Of a stretch of 64,000 nucleotides of DNA, positions 32,515 to 40,703 are shown in pieces; within the stretch, counting starts at the first letter, position 1, and every line of letters starts with the position of its first letter. The DNA lies in NCBI RefSeq assembly GCF_026340095.1, contig NZ_JAPEPO010000001.1, positions 3,316,501 through 3,380,500 of the forward strand. Reading direction: 5' to 3'. The DNA comes from Streptomyces sp. NBC_01446. Its GTDB lineage: Bacteria; Actinomycetota; Actinomycetes; Streptomycetales; Streptomycetaceae. Under the pieces are notes generated by a model, which saw only the letters and a program-made list of their open reading frames with translations, was not told the DNA's origin and did no database searches. The position numbers were made by a program, and so were the translations under genes.

Positions 32515-34221
32515 TCACAGCGGCACGATATCCGGCGCCCCCAGTCGCGCCGCATCGGCCGAGAGGTCATCCGGTTGACGCTGAGACTCCCGCTCGGCCT
32601 GCACCCGCTTCTCGTAGTGCTCCACCTCCCGCTCGATCTGGTCCTTGTCCCAGCCGAGCACCGGAGCCATCAGCTCCGCCGCCTCACGCGCACACCGCGT
32701 CCCCCGGTCGAACGTCTCGATCGAGATCCGCGTGCGCCGCGTCAGCACGTCGTCGAGATGCCGCGCCCCCTCGTGCGAGGCGGCGTACACGACCTCGGCC
32801 CGCAGATAGTCGTCGGCGCCGGTGAGGGGCGCGCCGAGCCCGGGGTCGGCGGCCACCAGGTCGAGCACCTCCTCCGCCAACGACCCGTACCGGTTGAGCA
32901 GATGCTCCACCCGCACCACATGGAGCCCGGTCCGCGCGGCGATCCTCGCCCGCGCGTTCCACAGCGCGTGGTAGCCCTCGGCCCCGATCAGCGGAATGTC
33001 GTCGGTGACGCAGTCGGCGACCCGCTGGTCGAGCCCGTGCACCGCCTCGTCGACGGCGTCCTTGGCCATGACCCGGTACGTCGTGTACTTGCCGCCCGCC
33101 ACGACGACGAGCCCCGGCACGGGGTGCGCCACCGTGTGCTCGCGCGAGAGCTTGCTCGTGGCGTCGGACTCACCGGCGAGCAGGGGCCGCAGGCCCGCGT
33201 AGACCCCCTGGACGTCGTCGCGCGTGAGGGGTACCGCGAGCACCGAGTTCACATGCTCGAGCAGATAGTCGATGTCGGCGCTGGAGGCCGCGGGGTGCGC
33301 CTTGTCGAGGTCCCATTCCGTGTCCGTGGTGCCCACGATCCAGTGACGCCCCCACGGGATCACGAACAAGACGCTCTTCTCGGTGCGCAGGATGAGCCCG
33401 GTCGTCGAGTTGATCCGGTCCTTGGGCACGACGAGGTGGATGCCCTTGGACGCGCGTACGTGGAACTGGCCCCGCTCGCCCACCATCGCCTGGGTGTCGT
33501 CCGTCCACACGCCCGTCGCGTTCACGATCTGGCGGGCACGGATCTCGTACTCCCCGCCGCCCTCGACGTCCTCGACGCGGGCGCCGACGACGCGCTCGCC
33601 CTCCCGCAGAAACCCGGTCACACGCGCCCTGTTGGCGACCTTCGCCCCGTACATCGCGGCCGTGCGCACCAGCGTCGCCACATACCGCGCGTCGTCCATC
33701 TGCGCGTCGTAGTACTGCAAGGCGCCGACGAGCGCGTCCTTCTTGAGCGCGGGCGCGACCCGCAGCGCGTGACGCCGGCTCAGATGGCGGTGCATGGGCA
33801 GCCCGCGCCCATGCCCGCGCGCCATCGACATCGCGTCGTACAGGGCGACGCCCGAGCCCGCGTACAGCCGCTCCCAGCCCTTGTGCTGGAGGGGATACAG
33901 GAACGGCACCGGCTTCACGAGGTGCGGGGCGAGCCGCTCCAGGAGCAGCCCGCGCTCCTTCAGCGCCTCACGCACGAGTGCGAAGTCGAGCATCTCGAGA
34001 TACCGGAGCCCGCCGTGGATCAGCTTGCTCGACCGGCTCGATGTGCCGGAGGCCCAGTCCCGCGCCTCGACCAGGCCGGTGGACAGACCTCGGGTCGCGG
34101 CGTCGAGCGCGGTGCCCGCGCCGACCACCCCCGCGCCCACGACCAGGATGTCCAGCTCCCGCTCGGCCATTCCCGCGAGCGCCTCGGCACGCTCCGCCGG
34201 TCCCAGTGTCGCTGCCCTCAC
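32515..34221 (-). CDS. glpD: Glycerol-3-phosphate dehydrogenase (FAD)
   Basis: 568 residues. GlpD oxidises sn-glycerol-3-phosphate to dihydroxyacetone phosphate at the membrane and passes electrons to quinones. The FAD motif is D-I-L-V-V-G-A-G-V-V-G-A-G-T-A-L-D, followed by the signature S-S-R-S-S-K-L-I-H-G-G-L-R-Y-L and a C-terminal helical domain of the DAO_C type. GTG 34221 is chosen because GGGAGGT sits five bases upstream; the frame extends to 34305, but that part is Pro/Thr-rich and overlaps the promoter area. No glycerol kinase or facilitator gene is adjacent. Confidence 0.93.
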   Translation of the reverse strand: MRAATLGPAERAEALAGMAERELDILVVGAGVVGAGTALDAATRGLSTGLVEARDWASGTSSRSSKLIHGGLRYLEMLDFALVREALKERGLLLERLAPHLVKPVPFLYPLQHKGWERLYAGSGVALYDAMSMARGHGRGLPMHRHLSRRHALRVAPALKKDALVGALQYYDAQMDDARYVATLVRTAAMYGAKVANRARVTGFLREGERVVGARVEDVEGGGEYEIRARQIVNATGVWTDDTQAMVGERGQFHVRASKGIHLVVPKDRINSTTGLILRTEKSVLFVIPWGRHWIVGTTDTEWDLDKAHPAASSADIDYLLEHVNSVLAVPLTRDDVQGVYAGLRPLLAGESDATSKLSREHTVAHPVPGLVVVAGGKYTTYRVMAKDAVDEAVHGLDQRVADCVTDDIPLIGAEGYHALWNARARIAARTGLHVVRVEHLLNRYGSLAEEVLDLVAADPGLGAPLTGADDYLRAEVVYAASHEGARHLDDVLTRRTRISIETFDRGTRCAREAAELMAPVLGWDKDQIEREVEHYEKRVQAERESQRQPDDLSADAARLGAPDIVPL

Positions 34222-34360
34222 TGCTACCTCCCGCTGTCGGTCAGTCGGCGTCGGTCCAGTCGGTCCCACCGGTGTCACTGTCTGATGCGCCCCGGCTCGC
34301 ATCACCCATGCACCGATTCTGACCGCCGGGCCGAACTTCAGCCACCACTCACCCGCAGGC

Positions 34361-34454
34361 TGTGGACAACACTCCCGGATTCCCGGCCGCGCAATACCGC
34401 ATAACGGTCATATTTACTCCTAGTGTGACATTGCGCTCGCCCATCCTGTCCACA
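34361..34454. promoter_or_regulatory. Divergent glpD promoter region with two DnaA-box-like sites
   Basis: TGTGGACAA at 34361-34369 (reverse complement TTGTCCACA, the DnaA-box consensus used in Streptomyces) and CTGTCCACA at 34446-34454, one base off, in opposite orientation and 85 bp apart. Between them lies an AT-rich stretch (34399-34430) suited to a promoter. Confidence 0.4.
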
Positions 34455-34505
34455 GGGCTTGCGCTCTCCTCCCGCTCCGGCTATTGGGAAGGACGGCCCA
34501 CCGCC

Positions 34506-35759
34506 ATGCCCGCAGATCTCGCCGTCATCGGACTCGGTCACCTCGGCCTGCCCCTCGCCCAGGCCGCCGTCGCCACCGGCATCGCGACCATCGGCTACGA
34601 CCCCGTACGCGCCACCGACCTCGCGGCCGGCCGGCTCCCCGGCGACGGCGCCGAGGGAACCCTGACCGCCGCCGACATCCGCCGGATGCTCTCGGGGGGC
34701 TTCCGGCCGACCGGCGACCCCGTCGAACTCGGCCGCGTCCGCACCGCCGTCATCTGCGCCCCCGCCCCCCTCGGCGCGGACCGCTCCCTCGACCTCACGC
34801 AGCTCACCGACGCCACGCGCGCCCTCGCCGCCCGTCTGCGTCCCCACACCACGGTGATCATCGAGACCCCGGTCGCCCCCGGCACCACCGAAGGCGTCCT
34901 GCGCCCCCTCCTTGAGGACGGTTCGGGGCTGCGGGCCGGCCGCGACTTCCACCTCGCCTACTCGCCGGGCCGCCTCGACCCCGGCAGCCGCACGCACGCG
35001 TACGCCACGACCCCCAAGGTGATCGGCGGCCTCACCCCCGCCTGCACCGAGTCCGCCGCCGCCTTCTACGGCCGCCTGTCCGACAAGGTGGTTCGCGCGC
35101 GTGGACCACGCGAGGCCGAGACCGTCCAGCTCCTGGAGACCAACTACCGCCACGTCAACATCGCCCTGGTCAACGAGATGGCCGTCCTCTGCCACGACCT
35201 GGGCGTCGACCTGTGGGACGTCATCCGCTGCGCCGAGACCAAGCCGTTCGGCTTCCAGGCGTTCCGTCCCGGCCCCGGCGTCGGCGGCCACGGAGTCCCC
35301 CAGGACCTCTCACGCCCGCCCCTCCCGGTCCGCCCCCTGCGCATGGTGGAACTGGCCCAGCAGGTCAACCACCACATGCCCCAGTACGTGATCCAGCGCG
35401 CCGCCACCCTCCTCAACGAACACGGCAAGTCCGCCCGCGGCGCCCGCGTCCTGCTCCTCGGCGTCACGTACAAACCCGACGTCGCCGATCTGGAAGGCAC
35501 CCCCGCCCAGGAGATCGCCACCCGGCTGATGCAGCTGGGCGCGGCGGTCAGTTACCACGACCCGCACATCCCGTCGTGGAACGTCCTCGGCCACCCGGTC
35601 CCCCGCGCGGACTCCCTCTACGAGGCCGCCGCGGACGCCGACCTGACGATCCTGCTCCAGCAGCACCGCACGTACGACCTCCAGGGCCTGTCCGTGAAGG
35701 CCCAGCTGCTCCTGGACACCAGGGGCGCCACCCCGACGGGCGCGGCCCACCGCCTGTGA
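34506..35759 (+). CDS. UDP-glucose/UDP-ManNAc dehydrogenase family protein lacking catalytic residues
   Basis: 417 residues with the family layout: NAD-binding domain (A-V-I-G-L-G-H-L-G-L-P-L at the start), central dimerisation helix (N-Y-R-H-V-N-I-A-L-V-N-E), and a C-terminal UDP-binding domain (G-V-T-Y-K-P-D-V-A-D, D-P-H-I). The catalytic Cys of the G-G-H-C-I-P motif is Gly263 here (GPGVGGHGVPQD), and the catalytic Lys of the A-E-x-x-K-L motif is Gln208 (AETVQLLET). By family knowledge the two-step oxidation needs that Cys, so this is either a one-step enzyme, a binder or inactive. ATG 34506, with GGGAAGGA upstream. It precedes a strong terminator and has no sugar-pathway neighbours. Confidence 0.8.
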   Translation: MPADLAVIGLGHLGLPLAQAAVATGIATIGYDPVRATDLAAGRLPGDGAEGTLTAADIRRMLSGGFRPTGDPVELGRVRTAVICAPAPLGADRSLDLTQLTDATRALAARLRPHTTVIIETPVAPGTTEGVLRPLLEDGSGLRAGRDFHLAYSPGRLDPGSRTHAYATTPKVIGGLTPACTESAAAFYGRLSDKVVRARGPREAETVQLLETNYRHVNIALVNEMAVLCHDLGVDLWDVIRCAETKPFGFQAFRPGPGVGGHGVPQDLSRPPLPVRPLRMVELAQQVNHHMPQYVIQRAATLLNEHGKSARGARVLLLGVTYKPDVADLEGTPAQEIATRLMQLGAAVSYHDPHIPSWNVLGHPVPRADSLYEAAADADLTILLQQHRTYDLQGLSVKAQLLLDTRGATPTGAAHRL

Positions 35760-35827
35760 ACCCCTCTCCGTAGATCCGTAGACCTGTGAAGGCCCTCTAC
35801 GTAGAGCTGTCATGAACCTCTACGTGG
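35753..35827. repeat. ~29-bp degenerate tandem repeat over the dehydrogenase stop codon
   Basis: CCTGTGAACCCCTCTCCGTAG at 35753-35773 and CCTGTGAAGGCCCTCTACG at 35783-35801 are related, with a third more diverged copy at about 35807-35827. The first copy contains the stop codon TGA of the sugar dehydrogenase homologue. Confidence 0.65.
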
Positions 35828-35868
35828 AAGGGGCCCGCACCGTTTCGGTGCGGGCCCCTTCCACGTAG
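35820..35868. terminator. Very strong bidirectional terminator
   Basis: 23-bp perfect stem (arms 35820-35842 and 35846-35868) with a 3-4-base loop, between the convergent sugar-dehydrogenase homologue and guaB3. Confidence 0.92.
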
Positions 35869-35875
35869 TACTGCG

Positions 35876-37000
35876 TCAGCGGCGGTGCTGCGAGTCCGCC
35901 ACCGTGACCTCGACCCGCTGGAACTCCTTGAGCTCGCTGTAGCCGGTCGTCGCCATGGCGCGCTTGAGGGCGCCGAAGAAGTTCATCGAACCGTCCGGGG
36001 TGTGCGAAGGCCCGGTGAGGACCTCCTCCGTCGTACCGACGGTCCCGAGGTCGACCTTCTTGCCGCGCGGCACGTCCTCGTGGACGGCCTCCATGCCCCA
36101 GTGGTGGCCGCGGCCGGGCGCGTCCGTGGCGCGCGCCAGCGGGGAGCCCATCATCACGGCGTCGGCGCCGCAGGCGATGGCCTTCGGCAGGTCGCCGGAC
36201 CAGCCCACGCCACCGTCGGCGATCACGTGCACGTACCGGCCGCCGGACTCGTCCATGTAGTCGCGGCGGGCGGCGGCCACATCGGCCACGGCGGTCGCCA
36301 TCGGCACCTGGATGCCCAGCACGTTGCGCGTGGTGTGCGCGGCGCCGCCACCGAAGCCGACGAGCACACCGGCAGCGCCGGTGCGCATCAGGTGCAGCGC
36401 GGCGGTGTACGTGGCGCAGCCGCCCACGATGACCGGCACGTCCAGCTCGTAGATGAACTGCTTCAGGTTCAGCGGCTCGGCGGCACCGGAGACGTGCTCG
36501 GCGGACACGGTGGTCCCCCGGATCACGAAGATGTCGACGCCCGCGTCCACGACGGCCTTGGAGAACTGGGCGGTGCGCTGCGGCGACAGCGCGGCGGCGG
36601 TGACGACACCGGAGTCGCGCACCTCCTTGATGCGCTGCCCGATCAGCTCCTCCTTGATGGGAGCCTCGTAGATCTCCTGGAGGCGGCGTGTGGCGCTCTC
36701 CGTGTCCAGCTCGCCGATCTCGTCGAGCAGCGGCTGCGGGTCCTCGTAGCGGGTCCACAGGCCCTCGAGGTTCAGCACGCCGAGGCCACCGAGCTCCCCG
36801 ATCCGGATGGCGGTGGCCGGCGAGACGACCGAGTCCATGGGAGCTGCCAGGAACGGCAGCTCAAAACGGTAGGCGTCGATCTGCCAGGCGATCGAGACCT
36901 CCTTCGGGTCGCGCGTACGACGGCTCGGTACGACGGCGATGTCGTCGAAGGCGTACGCCCGGCGGCCGCGCTTGCCGCGCCCGATCTCGATCTCAGTCAC
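35876..37000 (-). CDS. guaB3: GuaB3 family IMP dehydrogenase-related protein
   Basis: 374 residues, an IMPDH/GMPR-type beta/alpha barrel without CBS domains. The opening G-R-R-A-Y-A-F-D-D-I-A-V-V-P-S-R-R-T and A-P-M-D-S-V-V match the family, but the catalytic-loop Cys segment (G-P-G-S-I-C-T-T) of true IMPDH is absent; the corresponding region is R-G-T-T-V-S-A-E-H-V-S-G. GuaB3 of a cyanobacterium has been shown to act as a GMP reductase, so the same activity (GMP to IMP) is plausible here. GTG 37000 is the start. It follows guaB after a hairpin at 37058-37090, so the two may be partly uncoupled. Confidence 0.9.
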   Translation of the reverse strand: MTEIEIGRGKRGRRAYAFDDIAVVPSRRTRDPKEVSIAWQIDAYRFELPFLAAPMDSVVSPATAIRIGELGGLGVLNLEGLWTRYEDPQPLLDEIGELDTESATRRLQEIYEAPIKEELIGQRIKEVRDSGVVTAAALSPQRTAQFSKAVVDAGVDIFVIRGTTVSAEHVSGAAEPLNLKQFIYELDVPVIVGGCATYTAALHLMRTGAAGVLVGFGGGAAHTTRNVLGIQVPMATAVADVAAARRDYMDESGGRYVHVIADGGVGWSGDLPKAIACGADAVMMGSPLARATDAPGRGHHWGMEAVHEDVPRGKKVDLGTVGTTEEVLTGPSHTPDGSMNFFGALKRAMATTGYSELKEFQRVEVTVADSQHRR

Positions 37001-37057
37001 GTGTGTGGCCTTTCCCTCTGCGTTTCAGCGCCTTCCAGTATCCCCGACATACGCGCC

Positions 37058-37090
37058 AGGGGCGGCCCCGGGAACCCCGGGGCCGCCCCT
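37058..37090 (-). terminator. Hairpin between guaB and guaB3
   Basis: 15-bp perfect stem (37058-37072 and 37076-37090) with a 3-base loop, in the 114-base gap between the two genes on the minus strand. Confidence 0.75.
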
Positions 37091-37114
37091 GACCCTGTCT
37101 TCGACTGTCTGCGG

Positions 37115-38620
37115 CTACTTGCTGCGGCTGTAGTTCGGTGCTTCGACCGTCATCTGGATGTCGTGCGGGTGGCTCTCCTTGAGGCCCGCGGACGTGATCC
37201 TCACGAAGCGGCCCTTGGACTCCATCTCGTCGATGGAGGCGGCGCCCACATAGCCCATCGTCTGGCGCAGACCGCCGACGAGCTGGTGCAGCACGTTGGC
37301 CAGCGGGCCGCGGTAGGGCACCTGGCCCTCGATGCCTTCGGGCACGAGCTTGTCGTCGGAGGCGACCTCGGCCTGGAAGTAGCGGTCCTTGGAGTACGAC
37401 CGGCCCTGCCCGCGGGACTGCATCGCCCCGAGGGAGCCCATGCCGCGGTACGACTTGAACTGCTTGCCGTTGATGAACATCAGCTCGCCCGGGGACTCCT
37501 CACAGCCCGCGAGGAGGCTGCCCAGCATGACCGTGTCGGCACCGGCGGCGAGCGCCTTTCCGATGTCGCCGGAGTACTGCAGACCGCCGTCACCGATGAC
37601 CGGGACGCCGGCGGCGCGGGCGGCGAGAGCCGCCTCGTAGATGGCGGTGACCTGCGGGACACCGATACCGGCGACCACGCGCGTGGTGCAGATGGAGCCG
37701 GGGCCCACACCGACCTTCACGCCGTCGACACCGGCGTCGATCAGGGCCTGCGCGCCGTCACGCGTCGCGACGTTGCCGCCGATGACGTCGACGCCGACGC
37801 TGGACTTGATCTTCGCCATCCAGTTCAGCGCGTTGCTGTTGTGTCCGTGCGACGTGTCGACGATGAGGAAGTCCGCGCCCGCCTCGGCCAGCGCCTGAGC
37901 GCGCTCCAGGGCCTCGGGGCTGGCGCCGACCGCGGCACCGACGAGGAGGCGGCCCTCGGCGTCCTTCGCGGCGTTCGGGTACTGCTCGGCCTTCACGAAG
38001 TCCTTGACCGTGATGAGGCCCTTGAGCACGCCCGCGTCGTCGACCAGCGGAAGCTTCTCGATCTTGTGGCGGCGCAGCAGCTCCATGGCGTCGACGCCGG
38101 AGATGCCGACCTTGCCGGTCACGAGCGGCATCGGCGTCATGACCTCGCGCACCTGCCGGCTGCGGTCGGACTCGAAGGCCATGTCGCGGTTGGTGACGAT
38201 GCCGAGCAGCTTGCCGGCCGGGTCGGTCACCGGGACGCCGCTGATGCGGAACTTCGCACACAGCGCGTCGGCCTCGGCCAGCGTCGCGTCCGGGTGCACG
38301 GTGATCGGGTCGGTCACCATGCCGGACTCGGAACGCTTCACGAGGTCGACCTGGTTGACCTGGTCCTCGATCGACAGGTTGCGGTGCAGCACGCCGACGC
38401 CACCCTGCCGCGCCATGGCGATGGCCATGCGGGACTCGGTGACCTTGTCCATCGCCGCCGACAGCAGCGGAATGTTCACGCGCACGTTGCGGGAGATGCG
38501 GGACGAGGTGTCGACCGCGTTCGGGAGGACCTCGGACGCGCCCGGCAGCAGCAGCACGTCGTCGTAGGTCAGCCCGAGTGTCGCGAATTTCTCGGGCACT
38601 CCGTCGACGTTTGCAGTCAT
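37115..38620 (-). CDS. guaB: Inosine-5'-monophosphate dehydrogenase
   Basis: 501 residues. IMPDH oxidises IMP to XMP with NAD+, the committed step to guanine nucleotides. Catalytic Cys in G-V-G-P-G-S-I-C-T-T-R, the flap motif G-M-G-S-L-G-A-M, a CBS pair (about 105-215) inserted in the barrel (T-V-H-P-D-A-T-L-A-E-A and T-P-M-P-L-V-T), and a phosphate-binding S-Y-R-G-M-G. ATG 38620 follows GGGGAAGG. In this genome guaB, guaB3 and guaA are in one window but not one operon. The ECF sigma gene lies just downstream of the region upstream of it, the order also seen in mycobacteria. Confidence 0.97.
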   Translation of the reverse strand: MTANVDGVPEKFATLGLTYDDVLLLPGASEVLPNAVDTSSRISRNVRVNIPLLSAAMDKVTESRMAIAMARQGGVGVLHRNLSIEDQVNQVDLVKRSESGMVTDPITVHPDATLAEADALCAKFRISGVPVTDPAGKLLGIVTNRDMAFESDRSRQVREVMTPMPLVTGKVGISGVDAMELLRRHKIEKLPLVDDAGVLKGLITVKDFVKAEQYPNAAKDAEGRLLVGAAVGASPEALERAQALAEAGADFLIVDTSHGHNSNALNWMAKIKSSVGVDVIGGNVATRDGAQALIDAGVDGVKVGVGPGSICTTRVVAGIGVPQVTAIYEAALAARAAGVPVIGDGGLQYSGDIGKALAAGADTVMLGSLLAGCEESPGELMFINGKQFKSYRGMGSLGAMQSRGQGRSYSKDRYFQAEVASDDKLVPEGIEGQVPYRGPLANVLHQLVGGLRQTMGYVGAASIDEMESKGRFVRITSAGLKESHPHDIQMTVEAPNYSRSK

Positions 38621-38775
38621 GACACCTTCCCCAAATGGCCTTGATCGGTGCGGATGTCCATGCTAACGGGATCCGGAGGTGTCTCATTCCACGATCAAGA
38701 TCACCGAGCAGATTTGTACGTTCACACGTGCGCAGACCGTGGCCCGCCCTGGGTGCGCCTCACGCGAGCGTGGCG

Positions 38776-38872
38776 CGTCTCACTCAACGACTCGACGTTC
38801 GGTCCGCCGCTCGGCTCGACGTTCGGCTCGGTGTTGGGCCCGCCGCTCAACTCGCTACTCGGCTTGCCCGGC
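38776..38872. repeat. Degenerate repeats immediately after the sigma-factor stop codon
   Basis: On the minus strand, directly after the TGA of the sigma gene, the phrases GAGCGGCGGRCC and CCGAACGTCGAG each occur twice, and shorter GCCGAG units run up to the stop. About 100 bases are affected. They have no open frame continuing the protein. Confidence 0.55.
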
Positions 38873-39547
38873 TCACTGCTCGGCGAGCGCCCGCAGCCGG
38901 CTGAGCGCGCGGTGCTGGGCGACGCGGACGGCGCCCGGCGACATGCCGAGCATCTGTCCGGTCTCCTCGGCGGTGAGGCCGACGGCGATCCGGAGCAGCA
39001 GCAGCTCGCGCTGGTTGTCCGGAAGGTTGGCGAGGAGCTTCTTCGCCCACTCCGCATCGCTGCTGAGCAGGGCCCGCTCCTCCGGTCCGAGCGAGTCGTC
39101 GGGCCGCTCCGGCATCTCGTCGGAAGGCACGGCGGTGGAACCGGGATGCCGCATGGCGGCGCGCTGCAGGTCAGCGACCTTGTGCGCGGCGATGGCGAAG
39201 ACGAACGCCTCGAAGGGGCGCCCGGTGTCCTTGTAGCGCGGCAGCGCGAGGAGCACCGCGACACAGACTTCCTGCGCGAGATCCTCCACGAAGTGCCGTG
39301 CGTCACCCGGCAGTCGGGTCAGACGGCTGCGGCAGTAGCGGATCGCGAGGGGGTGGACGTGCGCGAGAAGGTCGTGCGTGGCCTGCTCGTCACCCTCGAC
39401 GGCGCTGTGGACCAGTGCACCGATGGCTCCTCGGCCGGCTGCCTCGTCGTCGCGCATCGGTCCATGGTGCCTTGGCGGCGTCCGGTCCGTGGCACCGCGT
39501 CCGTAGTTGTGCACTGAAGCGTTATGAGCAGGTGCGCCGGAACTCAT
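38873..39547 (-). CDS. shbA: ECF sigma factor, ShbA/SigD type
   Basis: 224 residues. Region 2 (about 60-115) includes the core-binding D-L-A-Q-E-V-C-V-A-V-L and the A-F-V-F-A-I-A-A-H-K-V-A-D -10 recognition helix; region 4 (about 165-220) has L-L-L-L-R-I-A-V-G-L-T-A-E-E-T-G and V-R-V-A-Q-H-R-A-L. The setting between guaB and bldM/whiD matches the Streptomyces sigma factor called SigD or ShbA, shown in S. griseus to drive transcription of the principal sigma gene hrdB, and resembles sigD next to whiB3 in mycobacteria. ATG 39547 is chosen for GGGGAGGG upstream; ATG 39457 (MRDDEA) is an alternative. No anti-sigma gene adjoins. Confidence 0.85.
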   Translation of the reverse strand: MSSGAPAHNASVHNYGRGATDRTPPRHHGPMRDDEAAGRGAIGALVHSAVEGDEQATHDLLAHVHPLAIRYCRSRLTRLPGDARHFVEDLAQEVCVAVLLALPRYKDTGRPFEAFVFAIAAHKVADLQRAAMRHPGSTAVPSDEMPERPDDSLGPEERALLSSDAEWAKKLLANLPDNQRELLLLRIAVGLTAEETGQMLGMSPGAVRVAQHRALSRLRALAEQ

Positions 39548-39650
39548 CTCGTGCGCCCTCCCCTTCCGCTCGGCCGACTTGTCCCTGAGGAACTCCACAA
39601 CTCAAGGATGCGGCATGTCCGGCGAAACGAGGACCGGCGGCCGTCCGCAG

Positions 39651-39676
39651 CCCCGTCCGCCCTGGGGCGGACGGGG
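39651..39676 (-). terminator. Terminator after bldM
   Basis: 12-bp perfect stem CCCCGTCCGCCC/GGGCGGACGGGG with a minimal loop, in the gap between the bldM stop (39711) and the sigma gene start (39547). Confidence 0.7.
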
Positions 39677-39710
39677 ATCGCTGTGCCCCCGCGGCGGCGC
39701 ACCGTGCGCC

Positions 39711-40322
39711 TTAGCGGACCAGGCCCCAGCGGAAGCCGAGCGCCACGGCGTGCGCACGGTCCGAGGCGCCGAGCTTCTTGAAGAGGCGGCGTGCGTGCGT
39801 CTTGACCGTGTCCTCGGAGAGGAAGAGCTCGCGCCCGATCTCCGCGTTGGACCGGCCGTGACTCATGCCCTCGAGCACCTGGATCTCACGCGCCGTGAGC
39901 GTCGGCGCCGCACCCATCTCGGCCGACCGCAGTCTGCGCGGCGCGAGCCGCCAGGTCGGGTCGGCGAGCGCCTGCGTGACCGTGGCACGCAGTTCGGCAC
40001 GCGAGGCGTCCTTGTGCAGATAGCCGCGGGCGCCGGCGGCGACGGCGAGCGCGACACCGTCCAGATCCTCGGCCACGGTGAGCATGATGATGCGCGCACC
40101 GGGATCGGCGGACAGCAGCCGCCGGACCGTCTCGACGCCGCCCAGACCGGGCATGCGTACGTCCATCAGAATCAGGTCCGAGCGGTCGGCGCCCCAGCGG
40201 CGCAGGACTTCCTCGCCGTTGGCCGCGGTCGTCACGCGCTCTACGCCGGGGACGGTCGCGACCGCGCGGCGGAGCGCTTCTCGGGCAAGCGGGGAGTCGT
40301 CGCAGACGAGGACGGATGTCAT
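39711..40322 (-). CDS. bldM: Developmental response regulator BldM
   Basis: 203 residues, the length of BldM. Receiver domain with Asp54 in L-I-L-M-D-V-R-M-P-G (phosphorylation of which is reported not to be needed) and a C-terminal LuxR-type helix-turn-helix (L-T-A-R-E-I-Q-V-L-E-G-M-S-H, then D-T-V-K-T-H-A-R-R-L). BldM controls aerial hypha and sporulation genes, as a homodimer on one set of promoters and with WhiI on another. ATG 40322 follows GGAGGA. A promoter matching the BldN sigma consensus lies ~115 bases upstream. The gene diverges from whiD. Confidence 0.95.
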   Translation of the reverse strand: MTSVLVCDDSPLAREALRRAVATVPGVERVTTAANGEEVLRRWGADRSDLILMDVRMPGLGGVETVRRLLSADPGARIIMLTVAEDLDGVALAVAAGARGYLHKDASRAELRATVTQALADPTWRLAPRRLRSAEMGAAPTLTAREIQVLEGMSHGRSNAEIGRELFLSEDTVKTHARRLFKKLGASDRAHAVALGFRWGLVR

Positions 40323-40445
40323 GACCGTCCTCCGCAGCTGATGCGCGTCACCTTGGGCCTCCAGGCTGGTACGAATCGTCACCTGTGCGGTCGACGCTCT
40401 CGGACAGATGCCCGAGCGCTTGTTCTCTCAACCGCCTCCGCACTC

Positions 40446-40473
40446 TCAACGACGGTCACCCGAAAGAGTTACG
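40446..40473 (-). promoter_or_regulatory. Sigma-BldN-type promoter of bldM
   Basis: On the minus strand: -35 CGTAAC (40468-40473), exactly 16 bases, then -10 CGTTGA (40446-40451). This is an exact match to the consensus I know for the ECF sigma factor BldN, whose best-known target is bldM. It predicts a transcript start near 40438 and a 5' leader of ~115 bases. Confidence 0.85.
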
Positions 40474-40703
40474 GGTTCGACGGTCTGCTTCGGCACTCTA
40501 CGTGAGGGACCGGACACAGAGCAGACGGCGCAAGCGACCCACCAGGTTTCACCACAAGTCATGCCCCATTTAGCCCTTTTTCTTCACTTTCAGTGGTGTC
40601 TGAGGCTAGATTCGCAATGAGTCATATTTTCATCTCCTTAGACAGTAGATGTACGGTTCTTGGGCACCTTCCCGCGTCAGAACGGCTACAAGGGGACATA
40701 GCA
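40474..40703. promoter_or_regulatory. whiD promoter region, unusually AT-rich
   Basis: The stretch 40560-40670 is far below the window's GC level, with runs such as TTTTTCTTCACTTTCAG and ATATTTTCATC. It should contain the whiD promoter(s); TTCACT at about 40581 and TAGATT at about 40611 are a possible -35/-10 pair, which is only suggestive. No reading frame of note is present. Confidence 0.5.
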
